A stretch of DNA of 64,000 nt from NCBI GenBank assembly GCA_029255685.2, contig CM055315.2, positions 70,461,681 to 70,525,680 of the forward strand, in the 5' to 3' direction. This stretch comes from Silene conica (Eukaryota > Streptophyta > Magnoliopsida > Caryophyllales > Caryophyllaceae). Below the pieces are notes generated by a model, which searched no databases, was not told the DNA's origin, and saw only the letters and a list, made by a program, of their open reading frames with translations. This document shows, one piece after another, positions 11,637-23,994 of the stretch (positions within the stretch are counted from its first letter, which is position 1; every line of letters starts with the position of its first letter). The position numbers and the translations under genes are program-made.

Positions 11637-12183
11637 CGTTTTTGTGGTGGATGTTCGGATTTTTTATGGTGGTTTGTCTGATTTTGATGGAGTTTTGGGT
11701 AATTAATTTTGGAGGTTTTAGGGAGAGTGTGGGAGTGAGGACGCTAATAATGGATGAAGGAGGTGGTAAGTTTGGTTAGTGGTAGTGGTAAAATGAGTAG
11801 TTGAGGTAATAAGTGGGGCTTGGGTATAGGGACACGTGTACGGCGATGGTGGGTTGTAGTGGGGTAGGTTCACACGATTTTCGTGTAAGGTAAGTTTGTT
11901 TCCCCTTTTTTTTTTGAATATTATGTATTAATAATATGTATATGTATATATTGTGTAAGGTAGATTATAATATATGTCGTATTATTATGGTGAGATTCGG
12001 TTGTGTACACACGCATATATGAATTGCATAACATAAATATGTTTACATAATGTTTCATCGAATACACACATACACATGCAGCGGAGTATACGGACACAGT
12101 CATATAATCTCATCTTAACCGTAGTCAATCATTGGGTTATTTTTGCTTTTAAGATTTGATTAGGTGCCACCGATTAAACCAAT
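11637..12183 (-). other. Spacer between pol and env-position ORF
   Basis: Non-coding. The part nearest the ORF is G/T rich on the + strand (11640-11880). The rest is A/T rich, with TATATGTATATATTG-like runs near 11935-11960. Confidence 0.45.
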
Positions 12184-13874
12184 TTATTCCAATCGCAAAG
12201 TCTCAAAACGTTCTTTAGCCAATGGTTTAGTGAAGATATTTGCCCATTGTTTTTCCGTACTGCAAAATTCCAATTTTATATTTTTCTTTTCAACATGGTC
12301 TCGTAGAAAGTGGTGTCTAATTTCAATATGCTTAGTTCTCGAGTGCTGGGCTGGGTTTTTTGATATAATGATAACACTCGTATTATCACATAAGATAGGT
12401 ACACATCTAACATCAATACCATAATCATGTAATTGTTGCTTTAACCATAAGAGTTGAGAACATACCAGTGCGGTTGCAATATATTCTGCTTCGGCAGTTG
12501 AGAGAGCGACAAAATTTTGTTTCTTGGATCCCCAAGATATTATGCATGGACCTACAAAGGTAGCCAGTCCCGAGGTACTTTTTCTGTCTAATGAACATCC
12601 TGCATAATCCGCATCTGAATATCCTAGTAGGTTAACGTTACAGTCCATAGGATACCATTGATATAACTTTGATGTTCCGATTAGGTATCTTAGTATTCTC
12701 TTAACCGCAATCATGTGCAATTCTTTTGGTGCAGATTGAAATCTCGCACAGACACAGACACTAAACATTATATCTGGACGACTTGCAGTAAGATAAAGAA
12801 GTTAGCCAATCATACCTCGGTAAGTTGTTTCATCTACAGACTTACCATCTTCGTCTTTGGTTAGCTTCTTATATGTGACCATTGGAGTAGGCATTGGTGA
12901 GAAGTTTCCATGCCGAATTTCTTTAGCAACTCCTTGACATATTTTTGTTGATGAACTTTGATTCCTTCTTCAGTTTGTTGTATTTGAAGTCCAAGGAAGA
13001 ACTTTAGTTCTCCCATCATACTCATCTCGAATTCAGAAGTCATCAACTCAGAGAAATACTTACACAACTTTTTGTTAGTTGAACCAAAAATAATATCGTC
13101 AACATAGATCTGAACGACAAGTAGATCTGAGTTCTCGCTTTTAAGAAATAAGGTTTTATCCACTGAACCTCTCTTGAATCCACTCTCCAATAGGAATTTT
13201 GATAACTTGTCGTACCATGCTCTATGTGCTTGTTTTAGCCCATAAAGAGCTTTGTCTAATTTGAATACATGATCCTTGAGTTTTTTGTCAGGAAATCCAG
13301 GAGGTTGTTCAACAAATACTTCCTCTTGGAGATAGCCATTAAGAAAGGCAGTCTTAACGTCCATCTGAAATAGCTTCATTCCCTTATGTGCTGCAAATGC
13401 AATGAGTAGTCTAATTGCCTCAAGACGTGCAACAGGAGCGAAGGTTTTGTCATAATCGATCCCTTCCTGTTGGTTGTATCCTTGAACCACTAGTCTGGCC
13501 TTATTTCGCACAATGACTCCAATGTCATCCAATTTGTTTCTGAATACCCATCTAGTTCCAATGACAGATCCGTCCTTAGGTTGATGAACAAGATGCCAAA
13601 CTTTGTTTCTTTCAAATTGCTGGAGTTCTTCTTGCATAGCAACTATCCATTCTGGTTCTGCGAGAGCTTCCTTTATATTTGAAGGTTCAATGGTGGAGAG
13701 AAAGAAGTAGAATGAGCAAAAGTTGTTTAAACTCCTTTGAGTTTGAACTCCATCTGTCAAGCTACCTATGACATTGTCCAAAGGATGAGAGCCCTTGTAT
13801 CTCCAGTTCCTTGATTGATTATTTGCATTACCTGTACTTGAATCGGGATTTTGGCTTGTTCCCCCTGAATCCAA
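12184..13874 (-). pseudogene. Copia pol: reverse transcriptase and RNase H (Sirevirus-like)
   Basis: The reverse transcriptase part (13874-12861) carries the copia hallmarks [28 protein letters not shown], the [12 protein letters not shown] block with its catalytic Asp, and the [10 protein letters not shown] active site. A frameshift near 12770-12860 separates it from the RNase H part (12768-12184). That part shows DADYAGCSLDRKSTSG, a STAEAEYIA block, CDNTS and the terminal ADVFTKPL-like motif (written here as ANIFTKPL). This enzyme would copy element RNA into DNA and degrade the RNA strand inside the capsid. The frame breaks make it inactive as it stands. Confidence 0.88.
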
Positions 13875-14892
13875 ACCTGGGGTTATCAGGTATAACTCTG
13901 ATCTCTTCCCTTTGGTTTTGATTCAAAGTTATAGATTCATTAGCTGTAACTCTGGGTTCCAAGTCATTAGCTTGAGAATTATCTACAGTATCATCAACCG
14001 TAGTTTCATCTCTCGCACCGTTTTCTCCCAAGTTAAGTTCATCATGAATTCCTTGAATCTCACCTTCTTCATTTTCTATTTCAGGAGGATCTTCTCTTGA
14101 CAACCTGAAATCAGGTTCGTCTAGGTTTTCCTCTGCGTCATGTAAGGGCTTATCGAAGGCATTATTTTCATCAAAGATAACATGAATACTCTCTTCTATG
14201 CATAAGGTACGTTTGTTAACAACTTTGTAGGCTTTACTATGATCTGAATATCCTATAAAAATTGCTTCGACACTCTTAGGGTCGAATTTGCTTAATCTGT
14301 TTTTACCATTGTTGTGAACAAAGCATTTACTCCCAAAACATCTTAAATGAGATATATTAGGTTTACGACCTCGAAGAAGTTCATAAGGTGTCTTTTTAAG
14401 GATAGGTCTAATCATAGCGCGGTTATGAATATAGCAAGCTGTACTAATAGCCTCAGCCCAAAAGTTTCTAGGTAGACCACTACAAAGAAGCATTGTTCTA
14501 GCCATGTCTTCTAAGGTTCTGTTCATTCGTTCTACGACTCCGTTCTAATGTGGGGTTCTAGGGGCCGAGAAGTTATGTCCAACACCGTTGGTCTTACAGA
14601 ACTCAATAAAAGCATGATTGTCGAACTCAGTTCCATGGTTAGTACGGATTGTTACTAGGTTTGATTTATACTTGTTTTAGACAAATTTCATGAGACTAAC
14701 AAATTCATCGAATGTTTTGTCTTTAGAGTGAAGAAAGATTGGCCAAACAAATCTTGAATAATCATCAACTAGAACGAAAACGTACCTGGAACCACCTCTG
14801 CTTCTTACCTTCATAGGGCCACATAGATCCATGTGTACTAGTTCAAGAGCTTGTTCTGTACTTACCACTCTTATGCCATAGACATGGATCAT
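13828..14892 (-). pseudogene. Copia pol: integrase (Sirevirus-like)
   Basis: The catalytic core begins in 14892-14677 with HMDLCGPMKVRSRGG and VLVDDYSRFVW, where the first catalytic Asp lies. Stops near 14675 and 14527 interrupt the stretch holding the second Asp. The piece 14526-13828 starts at the motif around the catalytic Glu (ERMNRTLEDMAR context) and continues through FWAEAISTACYIHNR, PYELLRG and the FIGYSDHSKAY C-terminal block. It overlaps the reverse transcriptase piece in another frame by about 45 bp. Integrase would insert element DNA with 5-bp target duplications, as seen at AAGAC. Confidence 0.85.
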
Positions 14893-15313
14893 CTAACGTA
14901 ACTTTCATGCAAGAGAGAGAGTTAGTAGGTACGACATTTAAATCAATCATATAAACGTTTTTATTTCTATGACCTTCAAGGATTACTTTGCTAGTGCCTT
15001 CCATTATTATACGACATATATCTACATGAAAAACAACTTTGTTTCCTTTGTCGCATAATTGAGATATACTAATTAGATTATGTTTGAGACCACTTACCAG
15101 GTATAAATCATTTATGGCATGAGAGGATGAAATACCTATTTTACCAATTCCGATGATGTTTCCTTTTTTGTTATCACCGAAGGTGACTTTTCCTCCGTCA
15201 AAGGGTTTTAAGGTTTGGAAAAGATTTACGTCGCCTGTCATATGTCTTGAGCATCCACTGTCGAGATACCATAAGTTATTTTCCTTAGCGACAAACTGCA
15301 CATATAAATTCAA
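14843..15313 (-). pseudogene. Copia pol: aspartic protease and pre-integrase region
   Basis: Opens with the copia protease active-site motif WYLDSGCSRHMTG (Asp-Ser-Gly), followed by FGDNKKGNIIGIGKI and the pre-integrase block VSGLKHNLISISQLCDKG. It is out of frame with both the gag upstream and the integrase downstream. The HHCC zinc-binding part of integrase is incomplete at the frame change near 14870. Confidence 0.82.
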
Positions 15314-15752
15314 AGACAGGATTTAGGTACCCAAGCATACTTGGGTCCTTTATTGTTAGTAATCACAAATACATGTTCATTTTTCACCCAGACTTGTCTT
15401 ACATAAGCTTTTCTATGGATGTTTTTGTGTATGTCTTAGTTTGGATTTTAGGTGACCATTTTTTGTGTGTTGTGATTTGAGGAGTTTGTTTGGTTCTATT
15501 CTTCTTTTCTTTGTAGTCAAATGTCATTTCATAGAACCATCGGTGGTCGATATTTCTTTCCTCAACTTTGTCATCAACACTATCAGAGACGGAAACAGTG
15601 TCGTTTGGTATACCTAAGGATTTAAAAAACTTAACCCCGGTTTTAAAATCTTGTGCGTGCTTTAGAGTGTTTTCTCGGAGGTGACCAGTATGACCACAAT
15701 AAGTACATATTAAATACTTAGGTAGGTCGACATATTTTCTTCTTCTAAAGTC
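15314..15752 (-). other. Gag-pol junction region, no intact frame
   Basis: Frame-broken continuation between gag (ends near 15753) and the protease motif at about 15270. A second cysteine/histidine cluster is faintly visible near 15690-15720 on the minus strand (CTYCGHTGH-like), suggesting a zinc knuckle, but no frame is open throughout. Confidence 0.4.
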
Positions 15753-17627
15753 TCAGTCTGTTGGGCTTTGTTTACACTTTGAGTGATCCCTTCTTCCATA
15801 ACACTCGTGACCTAATCCCATCTTCATGTTATTGTCGGATTGTTCGGTCAGGAAGTTTAGAACGTTAGTGCTTCCTTCCCATTTATCATGAACTTTCCGG
15901 GCATGAAGAATGAGGTCTTTTAAGGAGTTTATTTCCTTTTTACATTCACTATGGTCAATGTTACTAGATTCTTTTAGGTTTTGAATGTCTTTATGAAAGT
16001 CCGAAACTATTTTATCATGTTCTTTCTTGATGTTAGACAATTTGAATTCTAGATCCATGATTTTGCTTTCGAGAATCTCAACTTCTTCTAGATGAGTCTC
16101 ATCCTCAACAACTGTCGAAGATTTAGACTTTAGAAGCTCATTTGCCTTTCTCAATTCTGAAGTTATAGTTTCGTTAGCTATAACTTTAGATTGAAGCTCT
16201 TTGATGTTGAGTTTTAGTTTTGAGGTTATACCTTCATTGGCTATAACTTTAGACTCAAGAACCTTTTTCTCAGACATAACTGTTTCCAACTTAACATTGG
16301 TTTCAATGTTTATTTTGGATTTCAGTTTCTTAGCTTTGGCTTTTAGAAGTTGATTTTCCTCAACAATATCGAGGATCTCTTCTTTCAATTCATCTAACTC
16401 AAGACTTTGTTCATGACATTGGTCTAGGGTTTTCTCAAAGTATTTAATTAACATAGTTTTAGACAAATTTTTAACTTGACTTTTAAGTTGTAGAAAATTT
16501 AACTCTTCGTCATCGTCGTCTGAGTCGGATTCTCCAAGGAGACACATATGAGATGCGTCATCTTCGTCATGGTCGTTTGAGATTAGATCTAGGCTGACGT
16601 TACTTAAGCATAAATTTGCTACCTCAACTTCTTCCGAGTCTTCGTCGTCTTCAGATTCTAATTCTCCCCAGCATGACGCAAGCATCACCTTTTTGAATTT
16701 CGTTTTGGTCTTTTCCCTCTTGGATTTGTCTTTGATTTTGTCCCAACTTGGACAGTCTTTAATCATGTGATCTTGTTTAGCATACTTAAAACATCCTCTT
16801 TTAAAGAATATTTGTTTGGAGTCAGTTTTCTTTTTGTCAAAGGTTTTGTTATTGGAGTTTTTGTATCTACCCTTGAAAACTACTTTCTTAAATCGTCTTG
16901 CGAATAGAAAAGTTTCGTTTTCAAGTTCTTCTTCGCATACTTCACTGGTGGAGGCTTGAAGTGCGACGCTTTTACCTTTAGGGCCGTCATCATCTTCTTT
17001 ATTTAGCATGATCTCATGAGCCATCAGAGATCCTATAAGATCTTGGTAAGTTATTTGAGATAGATCACGTGCTTCTTCTATGGCCGTGACCTTTGGTTGC
17101 CACTTCTTGGTGAGACTCCTAAGGATCTTTCGAATGATATCTTCACAATCGATCTTCCTACCAAGGTTCCGTAGTTCATTGATAATGCAAGAAAATCGTG
17201 CAGACATGCTATCAATAGATTCATTCTTTTCCATAATGAAAAGTTCATATCTTTGAATAAGCAAATCTATACGATGTTTCTTGACTACGGATGTTCCTTC
17301 GTAGGCAAGTTCAAGACCGTCCCATATTTCCTTAGCGGAATTACAGGATGAGAATCAATCAAATTCTGAGGTTATCATACCGTTTTGTAGGAGGCTCATG
17401 GCCTTTGAATTTTTATCTGCAATTTTGTAGTCGGCTTCTACATAATCACTTTCCATTTTTTCGTTAGTTGTTCCATTTGCGGCAGCGACCAGGAGTTTCT
17501 TTGGTCCGGTTTGAATGATCTTCCATCATTCCCAATCACATCCCTTGATATAGTGAGTCATCATATTCTTCCATAGACTGTAGTTGTTACCATCGAAGAT
17601 AGGACACTTGAGATGCTTGGAATCCAT
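15753..17627 (-). pseudogene. Copia gag with coiled-coil tail (Sirevirus-like)
   Basis: ATG at 17627 begins MDSKHLKCPIFDGNNY, the usual copia gag opening. A TGA near 17357 and a frame change before 17264 precede the long open segment 17264-15753 (503 residues). That segment has the UBN2-type gag core (SARFSCIINELRNLG, ILRSLTKKWQPKVTAIEEA, LIGSLMAHEIML). A zinc knuckle follows (CFKY then H and C), with the second Cys replaced by Tyr. Then come an acidic Asp/Glu/Ser tract and a Leu/Lys/Glu-rich coiled coil of about 200 residues with internal repeats of the ESKVIANEGITSKL type. A coiled-coil gag extension is characteristic of Sireviruses. Confidence 0.85.
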
Positions 17628-17696
17628 TGTCGATAGAGTATATAATATAGAATTAATAGTAGGATCAATCTCCCGCGGTTAGGCGATCAAGAGCAC

Positions 17697-17713
17697 GAGG
17701 CTCTAATACCAAT
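17697..17713 (-). promoter_or_regulatory. Primer-binding site of the Sirevirus-like element
   Basis: On the minus strand, TTGGTATTAGAGCC follows the LTR end by one base. It matches the 3' end complement of plant initiator Met-tRNA (TGGTATCAGAGC) with one mismatch. Confidence 0.85.
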
Positions 17714-18275
17714 TGAAGAGTCTATTGATATGATATACTCAAGCAGGGGGGGTTGAATTAAGTATGCCTTATTTTTAAAATCTTCTTCGATGTGTGCTTT
17801 TGTATGGTGATCGTTGAGTAGAGCAAATAATAAATAGAGACACGATATTTTTGAAGTGGTTCAGTTTCACAATTTGAAACCTACGTCCACTATTCTCGAT
17901 TAATAAAATTAGTACCGACTCCGGATTACAATTTTATCAACCCTACTCGTACAACTTTGATGTTAGTTGTAACTCTATCTAGATACCGTTAAATATCTAG
18001 CTACAACAAGTACCGTTAAATAGTTCCTTTTAATGAGTACCGTGAAATACTCGATCTATCTTATGCTAATAAGATAAGTCTTCAAAGTTCTTCAAAGTCA
18101 CAATCTTGAATGAATAAGATCAATGCTGGAGCACTTGAGTCTTGAAACGAATATGACAATAAAGCTCGAATCTTGAAGAATTGTGATCGGCGGTTTTCTC
18201 TCGATTTGCGTGAATGTTTGTGTATGATTTTGTGTCTTTTAATGTGTCATAGGTAGTCTATTTATATAGAATTAT
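17714..18275 (-). repeat. Right LTR of the Sirevirus-like element, part 1
   Basis: Matches 7967-8528 of the left LTR. It is interrupted at ATTAT (18271-18275) by the nested copia and resumes at 34835. Confidence 0.9.
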
Positions 18276-19269
18276 TGTGGGGAATAAAGCATGTATTCGA
18301 CCTAAACTTGCAGGATTATAATGAAAATTACAGTTGTGATTATTGTCATAAGATAAATAAAACATGAAAAAGAATACAACCTTGGGTCCTTGCTTGAATA
18401 GGCCTAAGAACAGGAATTAAAGTAAATTCCCTCCTATAACTTGCACCCAAGACTTTGTTTGAGATGATGCCGCGTGTGCTAGAAAATACTCTCCAATTGC
18501 CTTGTAATATGGGGAGAGCTATTGAGGTTTTAGATGTGAGATCTGAGTTTTTGGGAGAAGAATGCTCTCAAAAACCCTAATTGTGAGATTATGATTCAAT
18601 AGTTACTGACATAAGGAGAATGACTCTCCTTATGTAGCATCTAGGTCGGTCGGCCGAATTGGGTTGGGTGAGTGTGGGCTTTATCCACTCTTACCTTATC
18701 CCTTTCCGTGATTCGACCCAATTAGCTAAATATTATTCGCGGGATTTTTATTATAAATCGCATACGTGTTATCAGGTATTAATGCAGTCGATGTATTAAT
18801 AATGGCCTGATAAAATTACGATATTGTATAGTTACCCAAATTAATATAACTGTTTATATTAATACGCGAATACAATATTTAATTAAATATAACCGTTTAT
18901 ATTTAATTTACGAATTAATCATGTAATCCGTGTCAGCTAAAATTATTTAATCCGTATTAAATAATAATCTCAACATTTTATTGATCAATTTAATAGTCAA
19001 TACCTCTGACTAACTGTTTAGTCGTATTCGGCATAAATGTGACTGTATTTTCATACCTTCACATCTCTCAAACGTGTCCTATAGGTGTGACGTATAGGGA
19101 CCAGTTGATCACCGCCATCCATATGACAATAACGTCAAACTTATCTAGCAAGCCAACCGTTATTGATAAACGTGGATCAACTGGTAATAATACTGAAGTA
19201 TGCCCTTGTGATCCTTAAAGAGATTTAATAAGTCATTGTACTTAATTGTTAAGGACACCAGCCCCAACA
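18276..19269 (-). repeat. LTR of nested copia (3' LTR in element orientation)
   Basis: 994 bp, TG...CA ended. It contains CTAGGTCGGTCGGCCGAATTG near 18641, a CG-rich block similar in style to repeats in the other elements of the window. Confidence 0.92.
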
Positions 19270-19365
19270 ATCTCCCACTTGTCCGTACAAGGGTATGTGC
19301 AATGACGTTATCACACTACATGTGGAGGACACAAGCTCCAACAAACTCCCACTTGTCCGTACAAG
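19270..19365 (-). promoter_or_regulatory. Duplicated polypurine tract and fossil LTR edge
   Basis: On the minus strand CGGACAAGTGGGAGAT lies next to the LTR end at 19269. A second copy, CGGACAAGTGGGAGTT, lies at about 19340-19360, again followed by TGTTGGAGCTTGTGTCCTCC. That looks like an LTR start: it is similar to TGTTGGGAAATGTGTCCTC, the LTR start at 44603. So an older LTR edge appears to sit just inside the current one. Confidence 0.7.
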
Positions 19366-20190
19366 TGTAGGTGCGATAACCGATTCTCATATCCTTTTAA
19401 AATTTCTCCCACTCAATGTAAGACAATTTGCAAATCCGCATTCGCAAAGGTCGTATCTCACAAGCGATCTGTATCAAGAGTGGTTTCCCCGACTAGAGAG
19501 TAACTTAACTGATAAAACGAATCTGTATTCGAGCATGGCCATGCATTTCAGTTACTACTCCTCGAGTGGCCCTGAGAAATGATAAAATCCTGATAAGGGT
19601 TTGGATATTTCCCTCAACTCGAATCCTGCCGATATCGCGCAGCATGAAATAACCCAGAAAAAATCCTCTTGGCCCCTGTTACGATGACCATGGGAAAGAA
19701 ACCAAAGTTACCCAAAATCTGCCTTAATCACAAGAGACAGTTGAAAGTCAAAAGACCCGACTCTAAGGAACACTATGGAGGTCCTATCCACGACCTGGCA
19801 CCCAATGTTATAAAACATTTAGGACTCCATAACGTTGTCACAGGGTGTCCTACGAGATATCCGTATAACTCGCCTTTGTGATTGGTCAGTCATCCGCGTG
19901 ACTTATGGCTCGTTGAAGCCACCATCAACCAACGTCACAAAATGATTACCTGAGTTATCAGCTCAAGTGGGTAATCAAGGACTAAAACGATGTAATGTTA
20001 TTCAGTTCACTTTGTGGTGTTCAAAATTGGCGTACAATTCCACATGAAAAACAAAACATTATATATCATAACAATGAGGTTGAATAGAGTACACGAGAAA
20101 ATGAATTATTACATGAATTCATAAAAGAGTACTAAAACTTAGGAACACATCTAATTCCCATGGAATGAATGTGCCCTTCATGCTTATCAC
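19366..20190 (-). other. 3' untranslated region of nested copia
   Basis: Non-coding between pol and the polypurine tracts. Blocks such as CAGGGCCACTCGAGGAG, TTGCATTGAGTGGGAG-like and the tract itself also occur in the same order near 44380-44600 in the gag-only copia, so the two elements are relatives with a conserved 3' region. The open frames on the + strand here are incidental. Confidence 0.6.
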
Positions 20191-22985
20191 GTGGTAATGC
20201 TTTTTGTGAGAGGATCAGCTATGTTGTCATCCGTAGCGATCTTATCAATGAAAATCTCCTTTTACGCGGACTCAGTTGTAGAATCTGCTGTAACACTCTG
20301 TTTAGAACTTTTCCAGCTGACAGCAGCGCCATTAAGAGTAAAAACGAATCCAGACTGAGATTTCGAGTCGTCTCGGTCCGTTTGGAAGCTAGCATCTGCG
20401 TAACCTGTGGCGCAGAGCGTTGAGTCGCCTCCATAAGTCAATCCCCAATCTTTAGTCCTCCGTAGGTACTTAAGAATGTTTTTCACGGCCATCTAGTGTT
20501 GTACACCTGGATGAGCTTGGAATCGACTGGTCATACTCAATGCATATGCAACGTCTGGACGTGTGCATATCATGGCATACATGATCGATCCTATTGCCGA
20601 AGCATAAGGAATCCGACTCATGCGCTCTTTCTCTTCCAATGTCTTAGCTTCTTGAGACTTGCTTAAGTGAAGCCCACTAGTCATAGGAAGGAACCATTTC
20701 TTGGAGTTCGTCATGCTGAATCTCTCTAGAATCTTATCTATGTAAGACTCCTGACTGAGAGACAACATCCGTCGTGATCTATCCCGGTAGATACGGATGC
20801 CCAAAATTCTTTGTGCCTCTCCCAGATCTTTCATCTGGAAATGGTTTTTCAACCATGCTTTAACCGAAGATAAGAGAGGTATGTCATTCCCAATCAAGAG
20901 TATGTCATCGACATACAGTACTAGGAAGACAATCTTGCTCCCACTCGACTTGATATAGAGACATGGTTCCTCGACTGATCGAACGAATCCATTCTCTTTT
21001 ATCACTTGGTCGAAGCGATGATTCCAACTCCGCGATGCTTGCTTAAGTCCATAGATGGAACGCTTAAGCTTCCAAACCTTCTTAGGATGTTCTGGATCAA
21101 TAAAACCCTCGGGTTGTACCATGTACAACTCTTCCTCCAAATAACCGTTTAAGAAGGCGGTTTTAACGTCCATTTGCCATATTTCATAGTCATGAAATGC
21201 GGCTATCGCTAAGATAATCCGAATGGAACGTAGCATGACTACGGGTGCAAAGATCTCATCGTAGTGCAAGCCTGGCACTTGGGTGAAACCTTTAGCAACT
21301 AGTCTTGCCTTATGGATGTCTTGTTTACCCTCCACGGCATGCTTTATTTTGTAAAGCCATTTGCATTGAAGGGGACGCACCTTTGCAGGTATGTCCACAA
21401 GATCCCACACGTTGTTCTCATACATGGAGTCCATCTCGGATTGCATGGCTTATAGCCATAGCTTTGAGTCAGAACTGGTCATGGCACCTTTATAGGTTGT
21501 GGGTTCATTACCCTCTTGGAGTAAGACGTCATCCATATCATGTTCCTCGACCATACCAATGTATCTGTCCGGTGGAATGGAGACTCTTCCCGACCTCCTA
21601 GGTTCCTCAGGAATATCAACCGCAGCCTCGGTTGAAGGAACTGTTTCCTCCAATGGTTGCTCGGTAGTTGGTTCTTGAACCTCTGATAAATCGAAGGTTC
21701 TATTACTCGACTTGTTCTCAGGAAATTCTTTCTCTAAGAACGTCGCACTAGCCGCAACAAAAACACGTTGTTCGGTTGGCGAGTAGAATTAATGACCAAA
21801 AGTTCCCTTTGGATAGCCTATAAAGTATGTCTTGACCGATCGCGGGCCGAGCTTATCCTCGTGTCTCCACTTGACATAAGCCTCGCAGCCCCAAACCCGA
21901 ATAAAGGACAAGTTAGGGACCGTTCCCTTCCATAATTCGTATGGAGACTTGTCAACAGCTTTAGACGGACTTCGGTTAAGAATTAGAGCGGCCGACAAAA
22001 GAGCATAGCCCCACAATGAATCAGGCACAACGGTGTGACTCATCATGGATCGAACCATATCAAGTAAAGTTCGATTTCTCCGTTCGGACACACCATTTAA
22101 TTGTGGTGTTCCAGGTGGAGTCAACTGTAGCACGATGCCACAGTCTTTAAGGTGTTGATCAAACTCGTGTGAAAGATACTCACCACCACGATCAGAACGT
22201 AATGCTTTAATCTTTCTTCCCAGTTGGTTCTGCACCCGATTCTGGTATTCTTTGAACTTGTCAAAGGATTCACTTTTATGCTTCATTAAGTAGACATAGC
22301 CATATCTACTCAAATCATCCGTGAAAGTGATGAAATACCTATAGCCTTCTCGTGCGTTGATCGACATAGGGCCACATACGTCCGTATGTATGAGTCCTAA
22401 TAGGTCGGCAGCGCGCATTCCAACACCTTTGAAGGAAATACGAGTCATCTTGCCGATGAGACATGATTCACACGTGCCATATGATTCGAAATCAAAGGCC
22501 GAGATAGCTCCATTCTGTATGAGCTGTTTTACGCGTTTCTCATTTATGTGTCCCATACGACAATGCCATAGATAAGTTTGATCTTTGTCACCTACCTTTA
22601 ATTTCTTATTATTCACATGTAATATTTCAGTGGTTTGATCTAAAACATAAATTCCATTCATGGAAACTGCCTTGCCATAAATCATATTGTGTAAGGACAA
22701 AATACAGTTATTATTCTCTATTACAAATGAAAAACCGAGTTTGTCAAGCGCAGAAACTGAAATAATGTTTTTGGACAAACAAGGAACATAATAACAGTTA
22801 TATAAAGATAACTCAAATCCACTTGGAAGCTGGATCACGTATGTTCCCCTCGAGATTGCAGCAACACGTGCTCCATTCCCGACACGCAGGTCAACCTCAC
22901 CCTTGATTAGGGGTTCTTGGTTTCGGAGGCCCTGCACATGATTTCATAGATGAGAACCACAACCAGAATCTAGTACCCAAGTTCC
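20190..22985 (-). pseudogene. Nested copia pol: protease to RNase H, stop-broken
   Basis: Read in one frame on the minus strand with stops near 22938, 21786, 21447, 20490 and 20259. Order: protease (WVLDSGCGSHL near 22985), pre-integrase with His/Cys pairs (HCRMGHINEKRVKQL, CESCLIGKM), integrase core (HTDVCGPM, FTDDLSRYGY, RSDRGGEY, NGVSERRNRTLLDM), integrase C-terminus (FIGYPKGTFGH), reverse transcriptase ([35 protein letters not shown]), and RNase H (GYADASFQTDRDDSKSQSG, ADSTTES). After that the frame jumps directly to a DPLTKS tail, so the RNase H centre, including its CDN motif, is deleted. The element cannot encode a full RNase H. Confidence 0.9.
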
Positions 22986-23087
22986 GTAACTTGCATGGTT
23001 AATCTCAATCATGTGAATAAAAGAAGAAGAAGACATACCAACAGGAGTAACACGGCCTGCCTTAATGTCCTCACGATACACGGGGCA

Positions 23088-23639
23088 TTAGCGCCTCCAA
23101 TGCCCAGTCTTGTGGCAATGGTGATATTCTATGCTTGTATCCTTGCTCTTTGTTTTGCCTTGTGAGTTGCTCAACTCACCTGGCCCACTCTTAGTAAATC
23201 CTGACTTCTTAAACTTGGGCTTGCCTACTGTTAGGTCGCCTTGAGCTTTAGCTTTACCCTTACCCTTACCCTTACTGGAAATCATGAGAACATCTTGCTT
23301 CACGCTCCCACTTAATTTCAGATCCTTCTCGGTCTGTACGAGAAGGGAGTGGAGCTCATGAGGAGTCTTCTTCATGTCGTTCATGTAATAGTTGGCCCTG
23401 AAGAGGGCGAACCCATCATGAAGCGAATGAAGCATTCGATCAACGATTATGTTCTCACTGATCTTGCAGTTTAGGGCCTCCAGTTTTTCGATATTCTCAA
23501 TCATGTGAAGAATATGTGGGATAACAGCTTGGCCCTTCTGGAATTTCGCCTCAAAGAAGCGACAGGTATGCTCATAAGAAACGATCCTCGGAGCCTTTGA
23601 GAATTCGTTAGTGAGCGTGGTGAAAATCTTGTTTGCACC
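23088..23639 (-). pseudogene. Nested copia gag, C-terminal part
   Basis: Continues the gag begun at 32018 after removal of the insertion between the two ATGGG copies (23640-23644, 31698-31702). Visible blocks: FSKAPRIVSYEHTCRFFEAKF, ILHMIENIEKLEALN, IIVDRMLHSLHDGFALFRANY, then a Lys/Gly tract and the zinc knuckle CHKTGHWRR. The first Cys of the knuckle has become Tyr and a stop follows WRR at 23085-23087. The related gag at 41400-42070 in the window has the same order and an intact knuckle. Confidence 0.88.
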
Positions 23640-23644
23640 ATGGG

Positions 23645-23848
23645 TGTAACAACCCGACCCACCACGGTCGTAACACATACCCAATAAGATGGGAGGTATG
23701 CCTTTGGGCCCATTATTCATCCTCACTTAAGCCCAAAAGCACAAGGCCTTGTTACTAAGTGATGGGTGGAAGTTATTATAAACATATCACAAGCCTCACA
23801 TTCTAACAATGTGGGACAACTTTCCTCTCAAACTCTTGGGGTGTTACA
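23645..23848 (-). repeat. TRIM LTR, left copy
   Basis: 204 bp. No difference from 23995-24198 was found on reading. Confidence 0.9.
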
Positions 23849-23882
23849 AACTCCCCCACTTTAAGAACACAACGTCCTCGTT
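23844..23882 (-). pseudogene. Possible relic of a chromovirus pol C-terminus inside the TRIM
   Basis: On the minus strand the 13 codons reading NEDVVFLKWGSL-stop run through the polypurine tract, with TAA overlapping the LTR start TGTAA. The same arrangement is seen in the LARD at 26354-26395 (ELRDEVHFKGGRL-stop). It suggests the TRIM shrank from a chromovirus. The match is short, so this is inference. Confidence 0.4.
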
Positions 23883-23994
23883 GTGCCTCAAACTTGACCA
23901 CAACCAGGGCCAGAATCCTCCCCGCTAGGTGTGTGACCCGGGTACTTCCGACCACAGGCTCACCACACGGTCGCAGGGTCGCTCTGATACCATC

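Noticed and set aside
19295..19582. 95-codon ORF on the + strand with a counterpart at 44371-44580 ending SSSGPE
   Set aside because: Both overlap the conserved non-coding 3' region and polypurine tracts of related copias, on the antisense strand; similarity is explained by conserved cis DNA. Only the last few residues agree.
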